Assembly: GCA_028280845.1 (NCBI GenBank)
Contig: JANQKZ010000035.1
Coordinates: 1-64,000, forward strand
Source: Opitutales bacterium
GTDB lineage: Bacteria > Verrucomicrobiota > Verrucomicrobiia > Opitutales > JABSRG01
Direction of reading: 5' to 3'
Length of the DNA: 64,000 bases
The notes beneath the pieces were generated by a model. The model was given only the letters and a program-made list of their open reading frames with translations. It ran no database searches and had not been told where the DNA came from. Shown piece after piece: positions 56,627 through 64,000 of the stretch. The stretch's first letter is position 1. Each line of letters starts with the position of its first letter. The position numbers were made by a program, and so were the translations under genes.

Positions 56627-57082
56627 ATGAAACCCCAAATCGAACTTACTGTTTTTCTCTCAGGAGAGGTTCACTCAAACTGGCGGGAAGAAATCCGTCA
56701 GGCTATAGAATCGGAGGGGTTGCCTGTCCGAATCTTATCTCCCGTAACCGCGCATACGGCCAGCGATGCGGCGGGCGATGGACTGGGGCCGGAAGCGAAA
56801 GCTTTCTGGAGGGACCATAAATCCGCTAAGGTAAATGCCATCCGTATTCGAGCCGGAATCGCAGCAGCAGACGTGGTGATCGTCAAGTTTGGGGAGCAGT
56901 ATCGGCAGTGGAATGCCGCCTTTGACGCTGGCTATGCTGCAGCCATGGGAAAATCCCTCATCGTCCTGCACCCGGATGAATTTACCCATGCCCTCAAGGA
57001 GGTCGCCGCCGCCGCAATGGCCGTTGCTCAAAACGCGAGCCAGGTCATCGAAATCCTGCGCTACGTGACGATGCAAGAATAG
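56627..57082 (+). CDS. YtoQ family protein
   Basis: The 151-residue protein matches the YtoQ family of unknown function, which has a nucleoside-deoxyribosyltransferase-like fold. VFLSGEVHSNWREEI (about residues 9-23) and VIVKFGEQYRQWNAAFDAGYAAAMGKSLIVLH are the conserved blocks. Paired with the MBL hydrolase gene upstream; convergent with accA by 12 bp. Confidence 0.85.
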   Translation: MKPQIELTVFLSGEVHSNWREEIRQAIESEGLPVRILSPVTAHTASDAAGDGLGPEAKAFWRDHKSAKVNAIRIRAGIAAADVVIVKFGEQYRQWNAAFDAGYAAAMGKSLIVLHPDEFTHALKEVAAAAMAVAQNASQVIEILRYVTMQE

Positions 57083-57094
57083 TACCGATACGCT

Positions 57095-58063
57095 CTAATT
57101 ATTCTCCGCAAAGATACCGATCTTACGGTATTTTTCGTAGCGTTGCTCCAGCAACTTGGAGGTGCTGAGACGTCCCAGTTTTTTCAGGTATCGGGAAAGC
57201 GCGTCTTTGAGCGAATTGGCCGCCAGGTCGAGATCTCGATGGGCTCCCCCTAAGGGTTCTTCCAGCACCTCTTCAGCTACCCCGAATTTAACGAGCTCAG
57301 AGCTGTTCAGCTTTAAAGCCTCCGCCGCATCGGACGCATATTTACGATCTTTCCACAAAATTGCGGCGCAGCCCTCCGGGGAGATAACGGAGTAGTAGGC
57401 GTTTTCAAAAATGAGCACCGCATCGGCTACTCCTATGCCAAGTGCACCGCCTGAACCGCCCTCGCCGATAACCACCGAAACGATCGGAGTCTTGAGGGCA
57501 CTCATTTCGCGAATGTTAACGGCGATCGCCTCTGCTACGTGGCGTTCTTCTGCCCCGATTCCCGGGTATGCCCCGGGCGTGTCGATTATGGCGACGATGG
57601 GCATGTTGAATTTCTCTGCCATTCGCATGAGACGCATGGCCTTGCGGTAGCCCTCCGGATGCGGGCATCCAAAATTGCGCAGAAGGTTTTCTTTCGTATT
57701 CCGGCCTTTTTGCTGGCCGATGACCATGACCGGTCGGCCCTCGAAGGTGGCGGGCCCGCCGACGATAGCAGCGTCTTCCCGATAGAGCCGGTCACCATGG
57801 AGTTCCTGGAAATCGTTAAAAATTTTACCGATATAGTCCAGGGCGTAGGGACGTTGGGGATGCCGGGCAAGTTGCACCTTTTGCCAGGGGGTCAGGTTGG
57901 AATAAATGGTGCGCTTGGTGGCCTCGATTTTCGTTTCAATAGCGGCAATCTCCGTTTCGACGTCTATATTGGATTCGTTGGACATCTCCTCCAATTGGAG
58001 AAGTTTACTCTCCAGGTCGCGAAGCGGTTTTTCAAAATCTAAGGTATACTGCGGTTTCTCCAT
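57095..58063 (-). CDS. accA: Acetyl-CoA carboxylase carboxyltransferase subunit alpha
   Basis: This subunit transfers carboxyl from carboxybiotin to acetyl-CoA in fatty acid synthesis. The 322-residue protein starts YTLDFEKPLRDLESKLLQLEEM, then has LARHPQRPYALDYI and GHQKGRNTKE-type GQQKGRNTKEN. IVSVVIGEGGSGGALGIGVAD and YSVISPEGCAAILWKD complete the crotonase-like fold. Length is normal. The TPR gene lies 61 bp upstream on the same strand. accD is not in the window. Confidence 0.97.
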   Translation of the reverse strand: MEKPQYTLDFEKPLRDLESKLLQLEEMSNESNIDVETEIAAIETKIEATKRTIYSNLTPWQKVQLARHPQRPYALDYIGKIFNDFQELHGDRLYREDAAIVGGPATFEGRPVMVIGQQKGRNTKENLLRNFGCPHPEGYRKAMRLMRMAEKFNMPIVAIIDTPGAYPGIGAEERHVAEAIAVNIREMSALKTPIVSVVIGEGGSGGALGIGVADAVLIFENAYYSVISPEGCAAILWKDRKYASDAAEALKLNSSELVKFGVAEEVLEEPLGGAHRDLDLAANSLKDALSRYLKKLGRLSTSKLLEQRYEKYRKIGIFAENN

Positions 58064-58124
58064 AATTGATGAATGGCAGTTAGTATTGGAAACCAGGAAG
58101 GAGGAAAAGCAGAAAATACAAGGC

Positions 58125-58487
58125 TCAGGAAAGGCCGCCCGGACTGGATGGCGGTTCTTTCAACTCTTCTTTCCAGCTGAGTCGGCGAGCCTCGGCCCCG
58201 TGGCGCTCGGCAGACTCTTTGTCACCTTTTTCCATCCAGATACGGGAAAGGGTCGTGTGGATATGGATGTCATCGGGTTGGATTGAGCACGCCTTTTCCG
58301 CGGCCTCGAGCGCTTCGTCAAACCGCCGGCAGGAAAACAGGATTTCTGCCTGCGCGTGAAGTGCGGCGAAGGAGCCGGGGTCGAGAGAGAGCGCTTGCTT
58401 GAGTTTATCCAGAGCAGACGCTTCCTCGCCTAGTGCATAATCCAAGGTGGCCTCCTCAACGAGGGTTTGGGCGGATAATTCGGACAT
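58125..58487 (-). CDS. Small TPR-repeat protein
   Basis: The 120-residue protein consists of about two and a half tetratricopeptide repeats (for example EEASALDKLKQALSLDPGSFAALHAQAEILF and RFDEALEAAEKACSIQPDDIHIHTTLSRIWMEKGDKE). No signal peptide or other domain is seen. It sits 61 bp upstream of accA on the same strand, possibly one transcript. Likely a protein-interaction scaffold of unknown partner. Confidence 0.82.
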   Translation of the reverse strand: MSELSAQTLVEEATLDYALGEEASALDKLKQALSLDPGSFAALHAQAEILFSCRRFDEALEAAEKACSIQPDDIHIHTTLSRIWMEKGDKESAERHGAEARRLSWKEELKEPPSSPGGLS

Positions 58488-58585
58488 GGTTATAGTAAAA
58501 GGGTAAATCCTCCCAACATTCGATTTTTTTGTTGGATTGAGTGGGGGAAGTGTTTGATTTCATAGCAAGCTGGGCTTGATCGCAT

Positions 58586-59296
58586 ATGATAGATCCTGAA
58601 ATTCAAAAACTCTTATCTCTCCAGGAGCGGGATGCGGAACTCATCCGTCTGGAAAAGGAGCTCGAAAACCTTCCTATTGAACGCCACAAAATCAAGGTGG
58701 AGATTGAGATGGCAGAAGCTAAGATGGAAGAGGAGCGCCAGGAACTCATGCAATTGGAAGTCCGCCGCAAGGATCTTGAAAATGAGGTCGGCCTTCAGGA
58801 AGACCTTGTGACCAAGTATAAGAACCAGCAGATCTATGTGAAAAAGAATGATGAATACCAGGCCCTGACGCATGAAATTGAGAATGCCACCACCCGCATT
58901 GGCGAGCTGGAGGAAGAGGAAATTGGTCTCATGCTGCAAATTGATGAGGAGGCCGAAAAATTTAAATTGGCTTCAGAGAAGTATAAAAAGCAGATTGAGT
59001 CTCTCCGGAGCGATGTCGAAAAGAAGAATGATCGCCAACGCGACCTGGAAGCGAAGCGAGGGGACCTTGAGAATGACGTGGAGCGGCTGCGCGGGGAGGT
59101 GAGTGCTCCCTTCATTCGTGCTTACGACACCGCCAAAAAGAATTTGAGATTTAGACCCCCCTTTGTCGCTCCTATCGAGAATGGTATCTGCAAACGGAGT
59201 AATTTACGGGTCGCCAATGACCTGTTGACAGAGGCCCGGGAGCACGGGTCGCCCCATTTTGACTCCGATACAGGGTGCCTGGTGTATATTCCCTAG
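58586..59296 (+). CDS. Coiled-coil protein of the C4-zinc-ribbon (DUF164) family with degraded zinc ribbon
   Basis: The 236-residue protein is almost wholly coiled coil (residues 15-185), beginning IQKLLSLQERDAEL as in the DUF164/zf-RING_7 family. The C-terminal ribbon normally has two CxxC pairs; here the positions read Cys202, Ser205, Asp228 and Cys231, so half are lost. LRVANDLLTEAREHG fits the family between the pairs. Function is unknown; relatives are linked to envelope or secretion roles in some bacteria. It lies directly before rnpB. Confidence 0.8.
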   Translation: MIDPEIQKLLSLQERDAELIRLEKELENLPIERHKIKVEIEMAEAKMEEERQELMQLEVRRKDLENEVGLQEDLVTKYKNQQIYVKKNDEYQALTHEIENATTRIGELEEEEIGLMLQIDEEAEKFKLASEKYKKQIESLRSDVEKKNDRQRDLEAKRGDLENDVERLRGEVSAPFIRAYDTAKKNLRFRPPFVAPIENGICKRSNLRVANDLLTEAREHGSPHFDSDTGCLVYIP

Positions 59297-59320
59297 GTGG
59301 CAGGGGACCCCAAAAGGATC

Positions 59321-59360
59321 TTGAACTGATGGGAAAATGACTGATAGTGCTGGCTAGGAT
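59321..59360 (+). promoter_or_regulatory. Candidate rnpB promoter
   Basis: TTGAAC (59321-59326) with TAGTGC 18 bases later is one option. Alternatively TAGGAT (59355-59360) lies 7 bases before the G at 59368 where the RNA helix P1 would begin. Neither is a strong match. Confidence 0.3.
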
Positions 59361-59363
59361 TTT

Positions 59364-59740
59364 GAAAGGCAGGCATTCGCTGCTAGTTCTTTGACCAGTA
59401 GAGGAAAGTCCGGACACCATCGGGCAGCATTCCTTATGAAAGTAAGGGCGCTCAGGGCCATACACCCTGGGCGACGGCCAGTGCCACAGAAAGTATACCG
59501 CCCCGATCTTGTAGAGGGGTAAGGGTGAAAGGGTGGGGTAAGAGCCCACCGCCGCAGCGGCAACGCCTGCGGGCACGGTAAACCCATTGCGGTGCAAGGC
59601 AATGTAGGGAATCAGGTGGCCCACCTCATGATTCCGGGTATGCCGCACCTGTCCTGTCCTTGGGCAGGAAGGGAATCTCAGCTCCGGCTGAGGTTAGATA
59701 AATGAATGTCCACGACAGAATCCGGCTTATCGCCTGACAG
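59364..59740 (+). ncRNA. rnpB: RNase P RNA component (class A)
   Basis: This is the catalytic RNA of RNase P, which cuts 5' leaders from pre-tRNA. Diagnostic universal motifs are present: AGAGGAAAGTCCGGACACC (about 59400), ACAGAAAGTATACCGCC (about 59485), GGTAAGGGTGAAAGGGTG and the 3' CGACAGAATCCGGCTTAT (about 59712-59730). P1 can form from GGCAGGC (59368-59374) with GCCTGAC (59732-59738), and P3 from CTGCTAGT with ACCAGTAG. Ends are accurate to about ten bases. A hairpin terminator follows. Confidence 0.92.
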
Positions 59741-59765
59741 AATCCGCCCAAATTATCCTATGACC

Positions 59766-59803
59766 GGCCCTGCTTTCTAAGCGAGAGCAGGGCCGTCCTG
59801 TTT
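59766..59803 (+). terminator. Terminator downstream of rnpB
   Basis: GGCCCTGCT (59766-59774) pairs with AGCAGGGCC (59786-59794), followed by GTCCTGTTT. Confidence 0.7.
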
Positions 59804-59917
59804 CCGGGATTCCGCAGCCCCTGTAGCTTCCTTCAAAAAGACTCTCGTAGAATCTTTCCTCCTTGACAGGAGAGGAGAGGTAGCCCAGTTTGCCCAATTT
59901 CCCTAATCAGACTTTCC

Positions 59918-60169
59918 ATGGCTAATAAAAAACAGGCACTGAAATATATTCGGAAAACCGAGAAGCGGATGGAGCAGAACCGCTCGGCTCGCAGCTATTT
60001 GAAAACCCTCAATAAGAAGGCTTTAGCGCTTTCTGATGAACAGGATGAGGCCGTTCGACAGGAAACTGCCCGCGAAGTGGTGTCGGCTTTCGATCGTGCC
60101 GCGCAAAAGGGGATTATTCACCCGAATAAGGCTTCCCGGAAAAAGGCGTCTCTCGCTCAATACATCTAA
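59918..60169 (+). CDS. rpsT: 30S ribosomal protein S20
   Basis: This protein binds 16S rRNA in the small subunit. The 83-residue basic product has the family sequence ANKKQALKYIRKTEKRMEQNRS at the start and GIIHPNKASRKKASLAQYI at the end. TTGACA occurs about 45 bp upstream but its -10 partner is weak. A strong terminator follows at once, so it is probably a single-gene unit. Confidence 0.97.
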   Translation: MANKKQALKYIRKTEKRMEQNRSARSYLKTLNKKALALSDEQDEAVRQETAREVVSAFDRAAQKGIIHPNKASRKKASLAQYI

Positions 60170-60176
60170 TTCTTTT

Positions 60177-60205
60177 AGCCCCGTCTGGATAGGTGGGGCT
60201 TTTTT
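60177..60205 (+). terminator. Intrinsic terminator of rpsT
   Basis: AGCCCC (60177-60182) and GGGGCT (60195-60200) form the stem, followed by six T residues. Confidence 0.85.
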
Positions 60206-60231
60206 GTGCCCGGACAGCTAGCATTACAGGA

Positions 60232-61062
60232 ATGGAGAGCGACCCATCTGCCTCGACCTTGATTGGATTTGCTCCCCCGCTGTTGGGGGATAAACCGCTC
60301 AGACTCAAGGTTCTGCTACAGGCTGATGATTTTCTCGTGGTAGAGAAGCCCGTGGGAGTAGTAAGTCGCCGGCATCCCGACTTTCCAGGACTTCCCATAT
60401 TGGATGAAGCTATTGATGTTCAATTGCTTAACCAAAAGCCTGAGCTGCTCAGAATGGGCTTGCAATCCGGTCAGCGGGCGCGATCGGTTTTTTTTCTCGA
60501 ATCGGGGATATTTGGAGCTTCGCTGATTACCCTGACTGAGGAGGCCAAAACGTTCTGGCGCAATGCTTGGGGCTCTTCCTTGATTCGACTCACCTTCCGT
60601 TTCTATACAAAATTGAGTGGTGTGGAGTCCGCCACCTGTGATCTTCCCCTTATCTGGCGTCGGGCTGATGGAGGAAAGATGCAGGTTTCGCACCGCCACG
60701 GAAAAAAATGTGAGACCCGTTTTCTGAAAATTCGCGATTTCGAAGCCCTGGGCATTAGCTGTTGGGAAGCCGAAACCTCCTATCTGCGACCGAACCAGAT
60801 TATGGTGCATGCCATGGAAACGGGGGTTCCCGTTTTCGGCGATGCTGAGGTGGTCGGGACTCAGCCCTATTTTCCGCCGCCGGCGCGCAGCCCCCGGCGA
60901 GGGGGGAACTCCCGGGCTCCGCGCGTGTGGTGGAGGCATCCTCATATAGAGCTCAGTCGAATGGAGGGCCCGGGGGCGCTTGGGGTGGTGGAGGTGACTC
61001 CCAGCCCTGAACGGCAACAATTTGAGGCCATGCTCAAACGGCGGACAGGCGAAGGGAGCTGA
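60232..61062 (+). CDS. RluA-like pseudouridine synthase homolog with altered catalytic motif
   Basis: RluA enzymes turn uridine to pseudouridine in rRNA or tRNA using Asp in the motif H-R-L-D. The 276-residue protein has the RluA start phrase DDFLVVEKPVGVVSRRHPD and a late SYLRPNQIMVHAMETGVPVFGD block (Q-x-R-x-H-L equivalent). The catalytic segment reads SVFFLESGIFGASLIT: Arg is Phe, and the Asp position is Glu90. ATG at 60232 is chosen because an earlier in-frame start lies inside the rpsT terminator. It may bind RNA without catalysis or be a slow enzyme. It precedes a ribosomal microprotein gene. Confidence 0.75.
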   Translation: MESDPSASTLIGFAPPLLGDKPLRLKVLLQADDFLVVEKPVGVVSRRHPDFPGLPILDEAIDVQLLNQKPELLRMGLQSGQRARSVFFLESGIFGASLITLTEEAKTFWRNAWGSSLIRLTFRFYTKLSGVESATCDLPLIWRRADGGKMQVSHRHGKKCETRFLKIRDFEALGISCWEAETSYLRPNQIMVHAMETGVPVFGDAEVVGTQPYFPPPARSPRRGGNSRAPRVWWRHPHIELSRMEGPGALGVVEVTPSPERQQFEAMLKRRTGEGS

Positions 61063-61154
61063 GGATTGGAGAAAAAACTTAAAAATACTTTACAGGGTGG
61101 AAGAATTCTGTCTTTTTCCTCCTTTTCCATCAAATCAAACACCTTTTCAATTTT

Positions 61155-61253
61155 ATGGGTAACCTTAAGAAGAAACGTCGGCTGAAAATGAATAAGCACA
61201 AGCGTCGCAAGCGCGCTCGTAGCAATCGCCACAAGAAGCGGACCTGGGGTTAA
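61155..61253 (+). CDS. AURKAIP1/COX24-type ribosomal microprotein
   Basis: A 32-residue, extremely basic protein starting [20 protein letters not shown] and ending HKKRTWG. This matches the AURKAIP1/COX24 domain (mS38-like, bacterial bS22-type), a small-subunit ribosomal peptide found in some bacterial phyla and in mitochondria. A perfect hairpin terminator follows 36 bp later. It lies near rpsT, consistent with a ribosomal role. Confidence 0.8.
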   Translation: MGNLKKKRRLKMNKHKRRKRARSNRHKKRTWG

Positions 61254-61289
61254 GCGATAGCTTCGGGAGGGTTTATTCTACCAATTTCA

Positions 61290-61324
61290 AAGTGCTTCGA
61301 TCTCCGGGTCGAAGCACTTTTTTT
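61290..61324 (+). terminator. Intrinsic terminator after the microprotein gene
   Basis: AAGTGCTTCGA (61290-61300), loop of 8, TCGAAGCACTT (61309-61319), then a run of T to 61324: an 11-bp perfect stem. Confidence 0.9.
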
Positions 61325-61593
61325 GGGGAGGAATGGATGACCAAGTCGAGCGTTTTCGCTGTTCTACAGGCTAAGCCTGTTCCACTAGGGGGTTTTACCC
61401 ATAGTTTGGTAAAAAGTTCTTAAAACCCGAAAAGCCAATGACTAATGGGATTGGTTTCGGTTTTTTTCCTTGTAATGATTTCACGGATACGCATAACGTT
61501 AAATCTTTGTCACCAAGGAGTATTCGAATTTCATTGGTGCTATATACCTAGCCTAGCCACACCACCACTTACTTAGTCTCACCTCTCTCGCCC
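61325..61593. other. Intergenic region before the pilM-like gene
   Basis: Contains the 15-bp palindrome at 61366-61380 and an AT-rich stretch suitable for the pilus operon promoter. No coding frame or clear -35/-10 pair was identified. Confidence 0.35.
61366..61380. repeat. Short perfect palindrome, REP-like
   Basis: ACAGGCT-A-AGCCTGT, with GTTC before and TCCAC after. Similar in style to the dyad at 9667-9683: both intergenic, 7-8 bp arms, single-base centre. Confidence 0.4.
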
Positions 61594-62658
61594 ATGTTAA
61601 AGACCAAAGGAAAGGGCCTATATGTCGACTTCTCCGAGTATGGCATCCTTGCGGCACGCACCACAGGGTTCAAAGCGCCTATCCATGTAGAGAAATTGAC
61701 GGAACGCTCGATGACGGATGATCCGGAAGAAACGGCTGAGTTCTTCCGTGAGTTCGCCGAGTTGGCAGGAGGGACTTATGTACAATCGCATATCGGGGTA
61801 TATCCCAACCAGCGCTTTGTCCGTCGATTTACCCTGGACCTTCAAGCCAAAGCGAAGAACCCCAACTACTTCATGGACACCCTGAACACCCAGTTCCGCA
61901 TCGACCCGGAACAAAACGGGGTGACTATCCTGAATGCGGCGACCGGGGCGGAGTTTGATATGGAGAAAGGCATGGATAAAGAACTCATGTATGTGGGTGC
62001 GCCTTTGAAGGAGTTCAGTGAGTCCCAAGCAGCGGTACTCCAGCGAGCCTTGTATCCCACAACCCTGGAAATGGGAACCCTGTCTTCCATCGGAGGGTTA
62101 ATGCAGTATAGTAAGGTAAAGGGCTTGCTCTCCCCGACTCTGTTGCTCGAGATCACGGGGGAATCTTCGAATGTCTTTATTTTCCGTGATGATATGCTGG
62201 ATGTTTCCCGTCCCATTTCATTCGGGTTAAACAGCATGTTCCCGATAATCCAGGCTGAGCTCGGCTTAAAGGATGAGGGATCCGCCAAGAAAATTTTCTA
62301 TTCCAATACCTTCGACTTTACGGAGATGGGGCCGAAGCTCCTCCGGAAGATGTTGAAAGAGCTCCAGGCCTCGACCGGTTTTTATGAAGTACAGACCGGC
62401 CAAACGATCGGGCAGATCTTTTTAAGCCTGCTACCGAAGAATCTGAATTGGGTGGGGCAGGCCCTGGCGAGATCACTGGGAGTGGATGTGTTGGAAGTAG
62501 ATTTTCCCGCATGGGTAAAGAGTCAGGGGATTACTCTGGCTGATGATGTCGACGTCGCGAGCCTCGATAACCGGTGGCTTGGGCTTTTTGGTTTAATGGG
62601 CAATTATTCAAAAGAGGAAGCGCAAGGTGAAGCGGTCAAAGAAGGAAGTAACTCCTAA
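61594..62658 (+). CDS. PilM-like actin-fold protein of a type IV pilus/secretion system
   Basis: PilM is the cytoplasmic actin-like platform that binds PilN. The 354-residue protein shows the two actin-type phosphate motifs in degenerate form: GKGLYVDFSEYGILAAR (residues 7-23), and LLLEITGESSNVFIFRDDMLDVSRPISFG (about 184-212) matching the family D-I-G-x-x-x-T/S pattern. The later half is divergent. The call rests on these motifs and on the two downstream genes. The 3' end overlaps the pilN-like gene by 32 bp. Confidence 0.72.
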   Translation: MLKTKGKGLYVDFSEYGILAARTTGFKAPIHVEKLTERSMTDDPEETAEFFREFAELAGGTYVQSHIGVYPNQRFVRRFTLDLQAKAKNPNYFMDTLNTQFRIDPEQNGVTILNAATGAEFDMEKGMDKELMYVGAPLKEFSESQAAVLQRALYPTTLEMGTLSSIGGLMQYSKVKGLLSPTLLLEITGESSNVFIFRDDMLDVSRPISFGLNSMFPIIQAELGLKDEGSAKKIFYSNTFDFTEMGPKLLRKMLKELQASTGFYEVQTGQTIGQIFLSLLPKNLNWVGQALARSLGVDVLEVDFPAWVKSQGITLADDVDVASLDNRWLGLFGLMGNYSKEEAQGEAVKEGSNS

Positions 62659-63241
62659 CTGGCATCCGAACTTTCGGGTCGCCGACTCACTGCCGGATAT
62701 CAAACCGATCCGGACAGGGTTCCTCATTAACGTAGCGGCAGTCTCTATTTGCCTTGGCTTGATTTACATGTTTGGACAGCAGGAGATGACTCGGCTCTCC
62801 CTCGGAGGGAAGTTGAAGGAGCTCGAAACAGTGAAACAGGCGAGTGGTGCGCTCAACACAGCCAATCTGGCGAAGAGCAACGAATTTATCAATAATGCCA
62901 AGAAGCTTCAGGACCTCATGAGTTTTTACGGGGGCCCGGTTACCGGATATGACTTTCTGATCCAACTGGCCGGCATCCGTCCCGAGGGGCTCATCTTTGA
63001 TAATTTAACCTTTACGGAAAGCACTACGATTGAGCGACGCCGGCCGGTGACGACTTACACACTCAGGATCTCGGGTGACACCAAGGACCTGACCACTCTC
63101 GATAATTTCAAAGCAGCGCTAAACAGCATGCCGGTCATCGAGAAGTCTGGCGGGACCGTCGATGAAACCATTTTCCAGCGCGATGAACGGATGGGGATCT
63201 TCCCCTACAGCATCGATGTGATACTCCAACCTACCGGCTAA
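62627..63241 (+). CDS. PilN-like inner-membrane protein
   Basis: The 204-residue protein has the bitopic PilN layout: a short cytoplasmic head (SKKEVTPNWHPNFRVADSLPD), one transmembrane helix (TGFLINVAAVSICLGLIYMFG, about 34-54), a periplasmic coiled coil, and a small alpha-beta domain (LIQLAGIRPEGLIFDNLTF, TYTLRISGDTKDL). Overlap with the pilM-like gene indicates coupled translation. Sequence similarity to classical PilN is weak; gene order supports it. Confidence 0.68.
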   Translation: MKRSKKEVTPNWHPNFRVADSLPDIKPIRTGFLINVAAVSICLGLIYMFGQQEMTRLSLGGKLKELETVKQASGALNTANLAKSNEFINNAKKLQDLMSFYGGPVTGYDFLIQLAGIRPEGLIFDNLTFTESTTIERRRPVTTYTLRISGDTKDLTTLDNFKAALNSMPVIEKSGGTVDETIFQRDERMGIFPYSIDVILQPTG

Positions 63242-63245
63242 CCCG

Positions 63246-63848
63246 ATGGACGTACAATTTATACTATCCAAGATAAAGCAGTTCCCGGTAGCGGTGGGCT
63301 CGGTGGTTCTGGCCATTCTGTTGTTGGTGGGCTGGTATGTCCGTGGAAGAGGGCTGCCTGAAATGCAGGCCACCATGGAGGAGCTGGAAAAGGAAGTACG
63401 CTTAATCCGGGCCAATGCGGACCAGGCAACTGGCCTAGAGGATGATCTGACCGCTTTGCAAGAACTGGTTGGCCAAATCGACGATCGCCTCATGGTGCGC
63501 GAAGAGCGCGCGATCAATGTGCAGTATTTTTATAACTTCGACCTGGAAGAAGGCCTGGTCGATATCATATCTGTCAATCAAATGGCGGTTCAGGGCGGAG
63601 GACCTGGACGGGGGGCTCCGGGCCAACCGGGTGCACCGACCAATTATGAACTCATTACATTTTCTGCTCAGGCTCAGGGTACCTGGGACGAGGTTTTGCA
63701 GCTTCTCTATCGCCTACGCAATGGGGATAAGATCATGAGAATCTCGAGCTTTTCGATGACTCCGAAGGGAACCGTGGGCCCCGACGCTGACATTTTAATC
63801 GTTGATTTAAGAATTGAGGCGGTAGGCCGGTTGCCGGACGCCAACTAA
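63246..63848 (+). CDS. PilO-like inner-membrane protein
   Basis: The 200-residue protein has one transmembrane segment (PVAVGSVVLAILLLVGWYV, about 13-31), a coiled coil (LPEMQATMEELEKEVRLIRANADQ), a Gly/Pro-rich loop (GGGPGRGAPGQPG) and a C-terminal alpha-beta domain (TWDEVLQLLYRLRNGDKIMRISSFSM) like the PilO ferredoxin fold. Four bp after the pilN-like gene. Likely forms the inner-membrane alignment complex with it. Confidence 0.68.
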   Translation: MDVQFILSKIKQFPVAVGSVVLAILLLVGWYVRGRGLPEMQATMEELEKEVRLIRANADQATGLEDDLTALQELVGQIDDRLMVREERAINVQYFYNFDLEEGLVDIISVNQMAVQGGGPGRGAPGQPGAPTNYELITFSAQAQGTWDEVLQLLYRLRNGDKIMRISSFSMTPKGTVGPDADILIVDLRIEAVGRLPDAN

Positions 63849-63856
63849 GACTCATC

Positions 63857-64000
63857 ATGGCAAAGATTTTCCAAATTCTCCTTGCTGGCTCTATGTCGCT
63901 TTTAGGGTCGGGGCTTGCGTTGGCCCAGGGTGCTGCTGCTGGTGAGGGAGAGGCCGCTCCCGAAGAAGAAGCCCTTCCTCTCGAAATTCGGATCACGACC
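63857..64000 (+). CDS. Secreted protein, N-terminus only (fourth gene of pilus-like operon)
   Basis: Forty-eight residues are visible before the window ends. AKIFQILLAGSMSLLGSGLALAQ is a Sec signal peptide with cleavage after LALAQ, then a Gly/Ala/Glu-rich start (GAAAGEGEAAPEEEALPLEIRITT). By position it should be a periplasmic or outer-membrane pilus component such as PilP or a secretin, but the domain is not visible. Confidence 0.6.
   Translation, partial: MAKIFQILLAGSMSLLGSGLALAQGAAAGEGEAAPEEEALPLEIRITT

Overview
The window looks like a chromosomal segment of a Gram-negative bacterium of the PVC group, most likely Verrucomicrobiota (Opitutia-like). This is inferred from gene content: a PEP-CTERM surface protein plus a remnant of a second, an Sde0182-type (DUF1593) secreted protein, CruF-type carotenoid hydratase, an H1-like Lys/Ala-rich tail on a DksA-like protein, a SET-domain protein, LptF, LspA, a beta-barrel porin and type IV pilus parts. 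No tRNA, CRISPR array, phage or intact insertion sequence was found. Most of the window is core metabolism and information processing, broken by small accessory stretches.

Layout. 1-12.0 kb: 3' end of an HtrA protease, pyrE, lptF, flavodoxin, smc, a GNAT acetyltransferase, a GC-rich noncoding stretch with a PEP-CTERM remnant, a glycerophosphodiester phosphodiesterase, and a PilB-type ATPase carrying an N-terminal GAF domain. 12.0-16.1 kb: yraN, then zwf-opcA-pgl (oxidative pentose phosphate entry), then a truncated VOC gene. 16.2-20.6 kb: accessory region with a lipoprotein, an 857-bp gene-poor gap, two secreted proteins and an Sde0182-like nucleoside-hydrolase-fold protein. 20.7-26.4 kb: ribose-type ABC transporter rbsBAC facing a tyrS-rbsK pair. 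26.7-33 kb: peroxiredoxin, acnA, then a STAS / SpoIIE-phosphatase / lipoprotein hydrolase series. 33.1-37.8 kb: trpB-yicC, a carotenoid desaturase and cruF. 37.7-42.2 kb (minus strand): ileS, the DksA-like fusion and lspA.

42.4-52.4 kb: Na/Ca exchanger, gpmI, SET protein, a DUF4440-like secreted protein, a SpoIVB-type (S55) peptidase with permuted motif order next to a beta-propeller protein, and aspS. 52.6-55.7 kb: nitrogen block with a TorF-type porin, amtB and two tandem PII genes. 55.8-61.3 kb: MBL hydrolase, YtoQ, TPR-accA, a coiled-coil protein, the RNase P RNA gene, rpsT, a pseudouridine-synthase-like protein with an altered catalytic motif, and a 32-residue COX24-type ribosomal microprotein. 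61.6-64 kb: a pilM-pilN-pilO-like series running off the end; the GAF-PilB ATPase is the only other pilus gene in view.

Themes: (i) four unrelated families that normally carry a zinc knuckle all have degraded cysteine sets here; (ii) a histone-H1-like tail protein and a SET methyltransferase lie 6 kb apart, recalling the chlamydial Hc1/SET pair; (iii) an S55 peptidase has its serine and histidine blocks in reversed order; (iv) intergenic gaps repeatedly contain a degenerate TAGTGTCT/AGACACTA repeat. All functional statements come from reading translated motifs; no database search was run.
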